A DNA stretch of 64,000 nucleotides from an uncultured Fibrobacter sp. (GCA_946413655.1 CAMKLO010000014.1:1-64000), one strand, 5' to 3'. Numbered from the stretch's first letter, positions 53,801 through 62,458 are shown. Numbers and translations are program-made. Notes: generated by a model not told the origin, from the sequence alone.

Positions 53801-53878
53801 TTCTTTGACTGTTTCAGCCCACGTATATGATATACCCAATGCAGCGATTGCTGCCATGAAGGTCTTAATCGGTTTCAT
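50852..53878 (-). CDS. Fibro-slime domain secreted protein with T9SS-like tail
   Basis: A 1008-residue paralogue of the protein at 5642. AAGGAGG five bases before the ATG fixes the start at MKPIKTFMAA; the signal peptide ends SYTWA|E. Shared modules are HCGWYYRRY, RTKRFAEGPVFYGP, CNGPGWTGGYNCEGLFADG, ACVFGWSCDE and the fibro-slime core at about 436-514 (DDIWVYIDNKLAVDLGGTH). It is 560 residues shorter at the C-terminus, where it has a T9SS-like end (FAVMDMKGQVIST, SGSYIVKVGTNSKRVNVR). Likely outer surface, adhesion to plant fibre, by analogy with Fibrobacter fibro-slime proteins. Confidence 0.88.
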   Translation of the reverse strand: MKPIKTFMAAIAALGISYTWAETVKEFHVFVPNSRAWNSSVPMISEDGKSRKLTMDTEHCGWYYRRYVDEAIPEKVFIYRDDDATMSEAIGMNGSWESSDKAQPISLDLIFDLYATDPQFNNAIYFVADAEEADKFSSGNMGWFAAQPNITGNCRFNLATIIYDTDASLHPSFSCWAEGVSTTSDGCQAPGTTAAQEVNKTTALKAIYDCMGVTTGIVESSLDPTTKKPKLTATGKKCFIDETYFNQLFNITSNVNEASCFDIPFTRSNNGWEFNSDNFVSPGLSVPVRGGFYPVEAKTNATILATSPAQTPLTAARTKRFAEGPVFYGPALRINDSTTQIPKIDTYCNGPGWTGGYNCEGLFADGATTAEAIQANLRLGPGACVFGWSCDEKASAPEGWNFYAYNSENAGTETSRWTSNNGTSGNGGRNMHFCSETHSTFSFKKGMTFSISGSDDIWVYIDNKLAVDLGGTHLSAPGLVDMDKFLPNAEIGKSYDIDIFTCNRRATSSDLRINANFAFFAEETSGISVRSKFDTEDYIKNGNNHMKICYKSAGGSCLYALGGSSEDCETATIETTIKDKIKYIFTTDKTGSDSTKIIISEAEFAKNPVQANGGIDVADRAKPIVNQDKLNAVLPPGKYYLIVKIGKYSHAIEIVIKGSVAVANREAVTIDNDGKPSAPSKFKSMATPSTPLADGSPDINQMVPLYIAAIIDPCSSTNCTDPLEMQQAPGAAYSLQVSNNKAVFYEKKNGKLVAFNPASSRTIGEGGIDTLYVTIPSDEMDSQEEKVSINVKGSARKAEINFFVPKLVFVDSYTTYNVVTKDKDTDSRIKGGIYAFNVIALNADNTPCTDCNFKLSLGSKTSSGLTILSDALVRFGRAVFEVSSSLVYKKGTEASCNGPATLQVVGPNPALMQVSYSNLQFEEPPMSIPQLEAVKKSTFSVQTVAPLEISITTSNFTKNGTKSFAVMDMKGQVISTGSLNSSSTRVTVPVSGSYIVKVGTNSKRVNVR

Positions 53879-54152
53879 AGTGTCCTCCTTTTTCACATTT
53901 TTTGGGGCCATTAAAAAGCCTCTTGTAATCGTAAATATATACTTACTTTTTTGAAAAAGCAACATCTCATGATACTTTTTTATTGAAAAAGTGTAAAAAT
54001 ATCAAAAAATTATGCAATTTTCTAAAAAATGCATTTTCATGATACACTAAGGGGCGAAAAAACACCGAAAACGCGTTCCGGTGAGACTTTGAGTGCGGCT
54101 TGTTATCCTGCCAAGCTGTCATCCCGGATTTATTCCGGGATCGGTTGTTTGT

Positions 54153-54231
54153 GATTAGGGGCCTGCTTCGCAGTCCCTAATCCATCGGCTCAACCATGCA
54201 GAAATGCGAGCATTCCTGCGCGGCACTCGCC
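54153..54231 (+). repeat. Two-hairpin palindromic element, copy C
   Basis: Hairpin GATTAGGG...CCCTAATC with inner CTGC-ttc-GCAG, spacer, GGCTCAACCATG, hairpin GCAGAAATGC / GCATTCCTGC (one mismatch), GCGGCACTCGCC. Confidence 0.82.
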
Positions 54232-54235
54232 TCAT

Positions 54236-54310
54236 GATTAGTGGTCTGCTTCGCAGTCCCTAATCCTTCGGCTCACCAATACGAAAGCAAGCTTTCGTGC
54301 TGGATTCGCC
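54236..54310 (+). repeat. Two-hairpin palindromic element, copy D (tandem, diverged)
   Basis: Hairpin GATTAG...CTAATC with the same inner CTGC-ttc-GCAG as copy C, spacer, GGCTCACCAATA, hairpin ACGAAAG-caag-CTTTCGT, then a diverged right block ending TTCGCC. It follows copy C after four bases. Confidence 0.75.
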
Positions 54311-54317
54311 TTTTGGA

Positions 54318-55259
54318 TTAGTCGTTTATCATGCGCTCGTAGAACTTGCGGTATTTGTCCTTGTCTTCTGTCTTGCGGACGGCGATGGCGTCTTGCGGGT
54401 GGCGGTTGAGCATGCCCGTAATCATCTGCGGGATGATGTAGCCCCATTCGTACTTTTCCTTGAGCGGGAGGAAGAGTTCCTGGATGGCGTCGAGAACTGG
54501 GCGCAAGTCGTACTTCGGATTCTTGAGGAAGCTGAGCAGAAGTTCGGTGGTGCAGTTGCCAGCGCCGCGGCCCATGCCGGACACGGAACCGTCGAGGTAA
54601 TCGACGTGATTGATGATGGCCTGGATCGTGTTGGAGAAGGCGAGCTGCTGGTTGTTGTGACCGTGGAAGCCGAACTTCTTATTCTTCACGATTGCCTTGT
54701 AACGGGCGAGTTCCTTATCGATGTCTTCCTGGTAGAATGCGCCGAAGCTATCCACGAGGTAGAGCACGTCGGCGTGACATTCTTCTTGCACTTGGTGGAG
54801 TGCTTCGTCAAGTTCCGGACCGCGGTCGCGGCTCACAGCCATGATGTTGAGCGTCGTTTCGTAGCCCATATCGTGGAAGGCGTTCACCATGCTGATGCCC
54901 TTGTCGATGTTCTTCACATAGCTTGCTACGCGGAACATCTGGTAGGGGCTTTCTGCGGCGGGTTTCACAGCGTCCATATTGACGCGACCTACGTCGGCCA
55001 TCACGGCCATCTTCATCTTGGAATCAATGCCGTCTTTGACCTTCCAGAGCAAATCGTCGTCGCAGAACTTCCAGGGGCCGTATTCCTTCGGGTCGAAAAG
55101 TTCAGGGGAGTTCTTGTAACCCATTTCCATGTAGTCGATGCCGGCTGCAGAAAGGAGCGTGTATAATCTACGCACGAATTCAAGAGAAAAATCGTGCTTG
55201 TTGACGAGGCCGCCGTCGCGGATGGTGCAGTCAAGGACTTTGATTGTTTCGTAGTACAT
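54318..55259 (-). CDS. DRE-TIM metallolyase-type aldolase
   Basis: A 313-residue TIM-barrel protein of the HMG-CoA lyase / 4-hydroxy-2-oxovalerate aldolase / isopropylmalate synthase superfamily. The metal and catalytic signature is LDCTIRDGG near residue 9, with metal-binding His pair in GFHGHNN near 200, and SVSGMGRGAGN near 232. It lacks the C-terminal communication domain of DmpG-like aldolases and the regulatory domain of LeuA. The substrate is therefore open; in some bacteria such genes sit in polysaccharide clusters. Here it is alone, with repeats at its 3' end. Confidence 0.82.
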   Translation of the reverse strand: MYYETIKVLDCTIRDGGLVNKHDFSLEFVRRLYTLLSAAGIDYMEMGYKNSPELFDPKEYGPWKFCDDDLLWKVKDGIDSKMKMAVMADVGRVNMDAVKPAAESPYQMFRVASYVKNIDKGISMVNAFHDMGYETTLNIMAVSRDRGPELDEALHQVQEECHADVLYLVDSFGAFYQEDIDKELARYKAIVKNKKFGFHGHNNQQLAFSNTIQAIINHVDYLDGSVSGMGRGAGNCTTELLLSFLKNPKYDLRPVLDAIQELFLPLKEKYEWGYIIPQMITGMLNRHPQDAIAVRKTEDKDKYRKFYERMIND

Positions 55260-55726
55260 GTTTAGGTCTTGGGTTTTAGGTTATAGGATTTAGGAGGATT
55301 GTCATGCCCGTCTCCGAACGGGCATCTCCTTTATTACATCGCAAACATAGGTTTAAAAAAATGAATGGTCAAGAGCTGTCGTTGCAGAAGCTTTAAATAT
55401 TTTGTTATTTAACGCAATTATAGCGAAGAAAAGAAACGCAATACTGAAAATTTGATGGATTTAAGGTTCTTTGAGTTTTATGGAAAGCTGGAAACAGAAC
55501 TTTTATGACCCTGTATCCCTGATACTTGATTAAAATACGGCTGTTGTTTGAACGGCTTCAATCTGAAAAATATTGTGCCCGAGTTTGAATATTTGATAAT
55601 TTACGCTAAATATGCGTAAAATAAATATTAAATCGATTGTTTTATCTTCTTTACAATTACGGAGTGTCATCAAAAATCACACTCTATTTTATTTTACTTT
55701 GCTCTAGCCCGTCACTTATATATATT
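55260..55726. other. Divergent promoter region with palindrome
   Basis: This 467-base AT-rich gap lies between the aldolase (minus) and GH9 (plus). A TGTCATGCCCG-tctccgaa-CGGGCATCTCC repeat is at 55300-55329. A TTTACGC-taaatat-GCGTAAA inverted repeat at about 55600-55620 lies 107 bases before the GH9 start and could bind a regulator. No gene is convincing. Confidence 0.45.
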
Positions 55727-57883
55727 ATGCGCATGCGTATGTATAAGTTTTTTTCTCCGATTTACCCTGTGGCCGTCCTTTTGGGCGCGTCCGCTGTTTC
55801 TGCTGAAACCAAGTTTTTCTACAACCAGGTGGGTTACGATACAGACCAGCCCATTACCGTGATTGTCAGGAGCGACCAACTTCAAGACGGCGCTGAATTT
55901 AGCGTGATGTCGAACGGCTCAGCGGTCAAGACGGGGAAACTTTCGGCCGGTTCCAATCCAGACAACTGGCTGAATAACGGCAAGTTCTTCGTAGCGGATT
56001 TGAGCGACCTTGCAGCAGGGAAATACACCTTGCAGGTTTCCGAGAACGGGCAACCGCAAAATTCCGGCGAATTTGTAGTGGGCGAGAACGCTTTGGCAAA
56101 AAATACACTTGCGTCTGTGCTCAATTACTTTTATGGTGACCGTGCGAACAACCCGACCGTCGAAGGTTGGGATAAAAGCATGGGCGTTTATAAGTCCGAC
56201 AAGAAGGTCGATGTCCATGGCGGTTGGTACGATGCCAGCGGCGACGTGAGCAAATACCTGAGCCACCTTTCTTATGCGAACTACTTGAATCCGCAGCAGA
56301 TTCCTTTGACGGTTTGGTCGCTTGCGTTTGCTTCGGAACGCATCCCGAAGTTGCTTTCTTCGACATCCACAAAGGCTAAAACGGCTGATGAAGCGGCTTA
56401 CGGCGCGGATTTCTTGGTGCGTATGCTCTCCGACGAGGGCTACTTCTACATGACCGTGTTCGATAACTGGGGCTCGCCTTTGGGCAAACGCGAAATTTGT
56501 GCGTTTACGGGTTCGGATGGTGTCAAGAGTACGGATTATCAGGCTGCATTCCGCGAAGGCGGCGGCATGGCGATTGCAGGCCTTGCCAGTGCTGCGAGGC
56601 TTAAGCTGAAGGGCGATTTTACAAGTGACAAGTATTTGGAAGCGGCTGAAAAGGGTTACGAACATTTGTCTAAAAAACAGAGCATCGGTGGCAGCTGCGA
56701 GTACTGCGACGACCACAAGGAAAACATCATTGACGATTACACGGCGCTTTTGGCGGCAACGGAACTTTTTGCAGCGACTCAGAAAAAGGATTATTTGACT
56801 GATGCTCGTAAACGTGCAGAACATCTTATCGGCCGTTTGAGCGAAGATGGCTATTTCTGGAGCGATGACGATAAAAAGCGTCCGTTCTGGCATGCAAGCG
56901 ATGCGGGCCTCCCGCTGATTGCGCTTGTTCGCTATGCGGAAATCGAAGGGCCTATTAGCGTGGATGCGGAGTCTCCTGATTTTGATCTTATTGATTGGAG
57001 CTGCGTCGATAGGCTAGGTGCTACCTGCGACAATCCGCATTTTAGTAAGGTCATGGATGCTGTCAAGGCTCATCTCAAATGGCTAGTCTCCATTACGAAC
57101 AAGGTGGATAATCCGTTCGGTTATGCCCGCCAGACTTACAAGACTCAGGACAAGATAAAGGACGGCTTCTTTATTCCGCACGACAACGAAAGCAATTACT
57201 GGTGGCAGGGCGAAAGCGCTCGTATCGCAAGCCTTTCTGCTGCTGCGGTATATGCAGCCCGCTCTTTGGATGAAAATGTTGCCGATAGCGTGCAGAAGTA
57301 TGCGACTGATCAGCTAGATTGGATTTTGGGCAAGAACCCGTATGCAACTTGCATGATGCATGGCAAGGGAACCAAGAATCCGCAAAAGTACGATGGGCAA
57401 TCTACGTACGATGCGACGCTTGAAGGCGGTATTGCAAACGGAATTAGCGGCAAGAACCAAGACGGCTCGGGCATAGCCTGGACTGATGACGGTGTTGGCG
57501 CTGTAGGCTTTGATGCTTTGAAGGAAGCATGGCAGGTGTGGCGCTGGGACGAACAGTGGCTGCCGCACAGCACGTGGTACTTGATGGCTGTTGTGGAACG
57601 CTATGACGAAATGACGAAGATGATCGAGCCGCCGCGTTCTGCATTGCCGAAATCTTATGCTACGGCCAAATTCGGCATGTCGCTTGTGGGCAAAACGCTT
57701 TCGCTCAATTTGCCACGCGTTGCTGTTGGCAAGTCCGTCAAGATTGTCGATGTGCAAGGCCATGTGCAAATGCAAAAAATAGCGCAGAGCATGAACGAAA
57801 CGATGAACTTGAGTGCGCTCAAGAGAGGCGTTTACCTTGTTCAGGTCCAAGGTCTTGCCGTGAAAAAATTTATACTTCGTTAA
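55727..57883 (+). CDS. Family 9 glycoside hydrolase (cellulase) with T9SS-like tail
   Basis: A 718-residue secreted enzyme. Signal peptide MRMRMYKFFSPIYPVAVLLG ends VSA|E; three close ATGs (55727, 55733, 55739) make the exact start uncertain. An N-terminal Ig-like domain (FFYNQVGYDTDQPITVIV) precedes the GH9 (alpha/alpha)6 barrel. HGGWYDASGD near 163 carries the catalytic base Asp pair; HDNESNYWWQGE near 484 and LGKNPYATC near 534 are further landmarks. The general acid Glu may be that in WRWDEQWLPHS. The tail (about 644-718) ends KRGVYLVQVQGLAVKKFILR, T9SS-like. It hydrolyses beta-1,4-glucan by inversion. Confidence 0.93.
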   Translation: MRMRMYKFFSPIYPVAVLLGASAVSAETKFFYNQVGYDTDQPITVIVRSDQLQDGAEFSVMSNGSAVKTGKLSAGSNPDNWLNNGKFFVADLSDLAAGKYTLQVSENGQPQNSGEFVVGENALAKNTLASVLNYFYGDRANNPTVEGWDKSMGVYKSDKKVDVHGGWYDASGDVSKYLSHLSYANYLNPQQIPLTVWSLAFASERIPKLLSSTSTKAKTADEAAYGADFLVRMLSDEGYFYMTVFDNWGSPLGKREICAFTGSDGVKSTDYQAAFREGGGMAIAGLASAARLKLKGDFTSDKYLEAAEKGYEHLSKKQSIGGSCEYCDDHKENIIDDYTALLAATELFAATQKKDYLTDARKRAEHLIGRLSEDGYFWSDDDKKRPFWHASDAGLPLIALVRYAEIEGPISVDAESPDFDLIDWSCVDRLGATCDNPHFSKVMDAVKAHLKWLVSITNKVDNPFGYARQTYKTQDKIKDGFFIPHDNESNYWWQGESARIASLSAAAVYAARSLDENVADSVQKYATDQLDWILGKNPYATCMMHGKGTKNPQKYDGQSTYDATLEGGIANGISGKNQDGSGIAWTDDGVGAVGFDALKEAWQVWRWDEQWLPHSTWYLMAVVERYDEMTKMIEPPRSALPKSYATAKFGMSLVGKTLSLNLPRVAVGKSVKIVDVQGHVQMQKIAQSMNETMNLSALKRGVYLVQVQGLAVKKFILR

Positions 57884-57913
57884 AAAACAAATAAAATAAA
57901 GGAGGGGTTTTTA

Positions 57914-59815
57914 ATGGGGGGAAAATATATATCGCCAAACTTCGTTGTATTGGCTGTCTGTTGCTTGATGGCCTCATTTCTATTTGCGGCTCCGTTCAAT
58001 CCCAATGAGCGGCGTGTCGTTATCAACGATGGGGATTCGCTTACGCTACAGGACTTAGGCGACGAATTCTATAGCGTTACCAAGACAGATGACGGGTTCC
58101 TTGTAATTCGAGGTGATAGTAATCTATATTACTATGCCGATGAAAACAGCGAACCCTCGAAATTCAAAGCCAGAAATGCGAATAAACGCGATGGCGAAGA
58201 AAAAAAATTTTTGAAAGGTCTTGATAGGCAAAAATCTTTTACGGCTCATTGGAAAAAGCATCAGGGTCGTTCTGTCAGTGAGCCTGAGAAACGACGGCCG
58301 GCGCGTGCTCCCTGGGTGCCTACTGTGTTGCCTAAGTCCCATCATTCGAACGGGAAACTTCGTTTTCCGATAATTTTAGTGGAGGTGAATGGGGGGACGA
58401 ATCTTGATTCTGCAGAATTATATGCAGTGCTGAATCAGGAAAACTACCGAAAGAAGCCATACTTGGGGTCTGTTCGAGATTATTTTGTCGATCAGTCTTC
58501 GGGCGTTTTTGTTCCCCAATTTGACTTGTACTTTGTGAGCTACAGCGATTCGGTGAAAAAAGATGATAGTATGTATGGGTTTCTAGAGCGGGTCGTCCAA
58601 TTGATGTTGGACAAATACCCTTCTTTTGATGAATCTCTTTATGATTCCGACAACGATAGCATAATCGATGCGTATGGTGTGCTGTATACGGGTAATTCGA
58701 TTGTATTGGATTCTAGATATATTGAAGGAATTCAGATTCCAGGACGATTGAATGTTACGAATAAGGGTGGAAAATTTTTTCAAAATGGTTTCTTGTCAAC
58801 TCAAGGTCCTCTTTACTATTCTGATCTGATTCACGAATTCAGCCATACGATGGGACTAAAAGACCATTATTGTGCGTATATGGATCCTTCTGTAGATTAC
58901 AGAGACGCTTCTTATCCGGCTCCGGGAACACTTTACTGGGATGTGATGGGGTATGGTGTGGCCAACACTTGGGATTCATTGAAAACGCCTCCCAATTATA
59001 GCGCATTTGAGAGAAACTTTATGGGTTGGCTTGAATATACGCCGATAGAAGAAGGAAAACCGGTGAAAATTCTCCCGCCACTAGGAACAAACAACGTCGC
59101 CTATTTTGTTAAAGTGAACGAAAATGAATGGTATATTTTTGAAAACCGCCAGAAAGTCAAGTGGGATATTGGACTTCCGTATCATGGAATGCTTGTGTGG
59201 CATATTGATTACGATTTACGTCAATGGAGCGCAGATAAGTTGAATAGTTTTCCGGCTCATCAACGTGTGGATATTGTTGAAGCGGGTAATTGGATGTACA
59301 GATCTTTTGCGGATAGCGTAAAGCTGAAGGATGACCCGTTTCCAGGAATGCAGAACGTGACGAAACTTTCGCCAGTTCTTTCGTGGGCGGGTGATACGGT
59401 GCTTAAGGGCTTGTTCAATATTATGGAAGCGGACACGAACGTGTGTTTTTCGCTGAGTCCAGATGTCTCCACGGACGAATGTAAAATTTTCCTAGTTTCG
59501 TCAAGCAGTAAAACTTCTGAATCGAGTTCTTCGGAATCTTCGTCAAGTTCCGTGGAAACGCTCAAAAAACAAATTTCTATAAGAAATTCCGGTTTCCATG
59601 TTGTGGTTGAAGGTAAGACCCTTCTGATTGACTGCCCGGAGCAGGATTTCGAAACCGTGCATGTTTTTGATTTGCAGGGACGCGTGATTGCCGCTACGAC
59701 GTTCACGGGAACATCGTACCGGCTGAATCTCGGGGAGCATGCCTACGGGACTTCGTTTGTTGTCCGGATTAAGTCAAGGCGTGGCTTGATGGAATATTTC
59801 AGAATATCGCCGTAA
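57914..59815 (+). CDS. M6-family metalloprotease, secreted
   Basis: A 633-residue secreted protein. AGGAGGGG precedes the ATG; the signal peptide ends FLFA|A. After a propeptide-like region (to about 145), the M6 (immune inhibitor A-like) domain has the zinc motif HEFSHTMGLKD near residue 307 and a downstream WDVMGYG Met-turn. A Ser-rich linker (SSSSKTSESSSSESSSSS) near 530-550 leads to a beta-sandwich end like T9SS tails (VHVFDLQGRVIAATTF, GTSFVVRIKS). It lies 30 bases after the GH9 gene with no terminator, so co-expression with the cellulase is likely. It may process surface proteins or attack plant or host protein. Confidence 0.9.
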   Translation: MGGKYISPNFVVLAVCCLMASFLFAAPFNPNERRVVINDGDSLTLQDLGDEFYSVTKTDDGFLVIRGDSNLYYYADENSEPSKFKARNANKRDGEEKKFLKGLDRQKSFTAHWKKHQGRSVSEPEKRRPARAPWVPTVLPKSHHSNGKLRFPIILVEVNGGTNLDSAELYAVLNQENYRKKPYLGSVRDYFVDQSSGVFVPQFDLYFVSYSDSVKKDDSMYGFLERVVQLMLDKYPSFDESLYDSDNDSIIDAYGVLYTGNSIVLDSRYIEGIQIPGRLNVTNKGGKFFQNGFLSTQGPLYYSDLIHEFSHTMGLKDHYCAYMDPSVDYRDASYPAPGTLYWDVMGYGVANTWDSLKTPPNYSAFERNFMGWLEYTPIEEGKPVKILPPLGTNNVAYFVKVNENEWYIFENRQKVKWDIGLPYHGMLVWHIDYDLRQWSADKLNSFPAHQRVDIVEAGNWMYRSFADSVKLKDDPFPGMQNVTKLSPVLSWAGDTVLKGLFNIMEADTNVCFSLSPDVSTDECKIFLVSSSSKTSESSSSESSSSSVETLKKQISIRNSGFHVVVEGKTLLIDCPEQDFETVHVFDLQGRVIAATTFTGTSYRLNLGEHAYGTSFVVRIKSRRGLMEYFRISP

Positions 59816-59824
59816 GGCTAAAAC

Positions 59825-61303
59825 TCAATTCATCACCTTGAACTTTTGGGAGGGGGCAAAGGCCATTTGCGCTAAAATGTCCTTGCCTTGTTCCATGAGC
59901 TTCTTGGCGTCTTCGGCGAGCTTGTCTTCGGCATTATCCTCGATGACCTTGCTCAAGTATTCCATGGCGACATTCACATCCAGCTTTGTCTGTATGCGCA
60001 GTTCGCCGATGTCGAAGCGGGCGCGGCGTAGAATCCCTGCGTCGGTTTCTTTGGCGATACCTTTTTCCAGAAGCACGATAGCGGCTTCGGGGACACCCTT
60101 TTGCTTTGCTATGGTTCCCCATTCAATCCACTGCGTACTTGGAATCTCGATATAGCAGCCTACAATTCTGTTCACGGAGTCCCTTACGTCTTGGGCCTTG
60201 ATCGGTTCTTCTTGCAAAAGCGATGTCAGTCCGTATTGCAGCAACCGCGCGGCGTTCTCGGTTTCACCGTTGTTCGCTGCTTCAAGACCTTTGGAAATCA
60301 TCTTGCGGGTGTGTTCGCCCGGCGTTGTCGTTTCTATGTTTTCGCGGTTGTTTCCTGTTGCTGGTTCTACGCTGCGGTGCGGCATGTAGTAACCCGCGAC
60401 TCCACCTAACGCGAAGAATATCGGCGATTCGGCGGCCACCGCGTTGAAAATTCCAGGGTTCAGGAACCAGTCTATCGCCATGCTGATGACAAGAGCGAAT
60501 TCCGAAATCTTGCAGACGTAAGACGGAATGGCGTCCTTTTCTCTATCGAACGTGTTGGCGCCAAACAAGAAGCAGAGCATCAGGCTTACGCCCATGTAGC
60601 GCCCCGAAGCGAACTGGTTGAAGAACGACGTGTCAATCAGCAAATCGACAAAGAACCCGCTGATAATTGCAACCACGATGGCGTATGCATAGACATACAG
60701 CGCGTTCCAGCGCTTTTCGAGCTGCATGAGCGCGAACATGAAAAATATGACGAAGAAAATATAGGACCAGGCGCTCGGGAACAAGAGGCTGCAAGTAAGC
60801 CAACTTTCAGTGTTACCACGGCTTGGAATGTACGCCCAACGGTAACGAATAAATTTATCTGTATAGTTGTTAATCCATTTGTTGCGTTCTTCTTCGAACT
60901 GCTTGTCGGTGGGGTAGGATTTGTGTTCCGCCGCGTATTGCTCCTTGCCGCCCTGGTTTTCCCACCAGTCGAGGAACTCACCTTTCATTTCTTCGATGCG
61001 TTCCTCGATAATGGGTGTGGGGTTTTCGACGCGATAGCGTTCTTTGTAAAGTTCAAATTCCTGTTTTTTGGTGTTCTTGTCCGGAGTGAGTCCGACCCTC
61101 TTGAACTCTTCGGCGCGTTCCTCGTTCCACCACTTGTCGAATGACTGGTGGAGGTCTTTTTCTTGCCGCAACTGTTGGATTGTCGGGTTGAGGGTCGTAT
61201 TGAAGTTGAATACTCCAATAGCTACAAGCGCGATAAGCGTCAAGTAGTGATGAAATTTAAACACCCTGAAAGGGGTTAAGATAATGCTCAATATTTTCTT
61301 CAT
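59825..61303 (-). CDS. Rhomboid-like membrane protein, probable pseudoprotease, with helical tail
   Basis: A 492-residue protein from MKKILSIILTPF. After one membrane helix and a long charged, predicted coiled region (about 45-155), helices at about 165-320 follow the rhomboid layout: LLFPSAWSYIFFVIFFMFAL, LEKRWNALYVYAYAIV, and FASGRYMG where active rhomboids have GASGA. The Ser is kept but the preceding Gly is Phe. The last helix reads FALGGVAGYY in place of AHxGG, so the catalytic His is lost. The C-terminal 150 residues are TPR-like helices. It is 48 bases downstream of the kinase gene on the same strand. Confidence 0.55.
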   Translation of the reverse strand: MKKILSIILTPFRVFKFHHYLTLIALVAIGVFNFNTTLNPTIQQLRQEKDLHQSFDKWWNEERAEEFKRVGLTPDKNTKKQEFELYKERYRVENPTPIIEERIEEMKGEFLDWWENQGGKEQYAAEHKSYPTDKQFEEERNKWINNYTDKFIRYRWAYIPSRGNTESWLTCSLLFPSAWSYIFFVIFFMFALMQLEKRWNALYVYAYAIVVAIISGFFVDLLIDTSFFNQFASGRYMGVSLMLCFLFGANTFDREKDAIPSYVCKISEFALVISMAIDWFLNPGIFNAVAAESPIFFALGGVAGYYMPHRSVEPATGNNRENIETTTPGEHTRKMISKGLEAANNGETENAARLLQYGLTSLLQEEPIKAQDVRDSVNRIVGCYIEIPSTQWIEWGTIAKQKGVPEAAIVLLEKGIAKETDAGILRRARFDIGELRIQTKLDVNVAMEYLSKVIEDNAEDKLAEDAKKLMEQGKDILAQMAFAPSQKFKVMN

Positions 61304-61351
61304 GCTAATGAATATAAACAAATCATTAGCAGAATGGTATTGGCTTAGTGG

Positions 61352-62458
61352 CTAAAATGTGCGATTTCCGTATTCGTTCAGCTGGTTCCACAGAAAATCC
61401 GTGTTCACATCGCGGTAGCCAAGGGCGTTGACCTCTTCGCGGAGTTTGTGGGCGAGGGCGAACAAGTTCGGGCTCTTTTTCATGCGTTCGGTGCTGTCGA
61501 ACGTGGTGAGGGCATCAATCCAGTCGTGGATTTCCGGGAAACGGTCGTCGTAGAATACGTTTTCGCGACCGCCCTCGATGTAGTCCAGGTAGCGCTTGGT
61601 GATGAGGTGACTGTCTTCGTTATAGATTTCGCCTGCTTTCGGGTAGAGCTTCTGCCCGGTCAGGTATTCGTGCATGACGGCGCCAAAGCTGAAGTAATCG
61701 ACCGCGTAGGTGATGTTTTCGCTTGCCTGGGTCAGTTCGGGTGCGCTGTAGCAGGGAGTCGCAAGGCCACCGCCTTCGGTGACTGTTTCGCGCATTTTTG
61801 CCTGGGCGTAACCAAAGTCGCAAATCAAGATTTTATGGTTGTTCTTGTGCGCCGGATTCTGGCACAGAAGCAAGTTCTTGGGTTTGAGGTCCTTGTGGAC
61901 AATCTGATAGTAATGGAGCTGGCTGATGGTGTTTGCGAGATAGGCCATTTGCGCCACGCGCTTGACAATTTCGTCTTCGGTGAGTTTCGGTTTCATTACT
62001 CTGTCGAGCGAACAGCCCTTGATGAATTCCAGCTTGAGGTAAGGGTGGCGACCTGCGATACCACCGCCGAACGTTTGCACTACGCCTTCGATGTTCGTGG
62101 CGCGGACGAGGTTGTTGATACGGATTTCGTCCTGGAACGCGCTCAGGAGCATGTTCAAACGGTGCAAGCGGTTCTTGCCTGAATGCGCCCAGTACTTGCA
62201 AATTTTCACGACGATTTCTTTTTCGTCGTAGCGCTTTTCGTCGCGGGGGTGCTGTAACCAAAGCTTCGCACGGTAAAGCTGGTTGGTGCCTTCTAGCGAA
62301 AGCGGCTCGATAAGCTCGATGCGTTCGGCATCGCCGTTGTGCTTGAAATCTGGATTATGGTCGAACCACCGCTGGTATTCTTCCATGGTGTAGTGCGGAC
62401 GGAGCGCCAAGTTGCGCGAAACCCTGTCCATCGTTTCAGCCAAGTTGTTCCAAAACAT
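61352..62458 (-). CDS. Eukaryotic-like Ser/Thr protein kinase
   Basis: A 368-residue soluble kinase. The ATP-binding Lys is in EIVVKICKYW, the catalytic loop is VHKDLKPKNLLL (HKD in place of HRD), the metal-binding DFG is ICDFGYAQ, and the activation segment ends YSAPELTQ. The glycine-rich loop (LSLEGTNQLYRAKLW) is weak, so nucleotide binding may be unusual. No membrane helix or sensor domain is present. It probably forms a two-gene unit with the rhomboid-like gene downstream. The FHA domain protein at 4461 is a possible reader of its phosphorylation, by inference. Confidence 0.88.
   Translation of the reverse strand: MFWNNLAETMDRVSRNLALRPHYTMEEYQRWFDHNPDFKHNGDAERIELIEPLSLEGTNQLYRAKLWLQHPRDEKRYDEKEIVVKICKYWAHSGKNRLHRLNMLLSAFQDEIRINNLVRATNIEGVVQTFGGGIAGRHPYLKLEFIKGCSLDRVMKPKLTEDEIVKRVAQMAYLANTISQLHYYQIVHKDLKPKNLLLCQNPAHKNNHKILICDFGYAQAKMRETVTEGGGLATPCYSAPELTQASENITYAVDYFSFGAVMHEYLTGQKLYPKAGEIYNEDSHLITKRYLDYIEGGRENVFYDDRFPEIHDWIDALTTFDSTERMKKSPNLFALAHKLREEVNALGYRDVNTDFLWNQLNEYGNRTF

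Larger units (their letters stand above)
53879..54317. repeat. Upstream region of fibro-slime gene and repeat cluster
   Basis: The left part (53879-54055) is an AT-rich leader with two TCATGATAC words. The right part holds TGTCATCCCGG-atttatt-CCGGGATCGG (54118-54145) and element copies C and D in tandem, which reach the stop codon of the aldolase-like gene. No gene. Confidence 0.6.
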
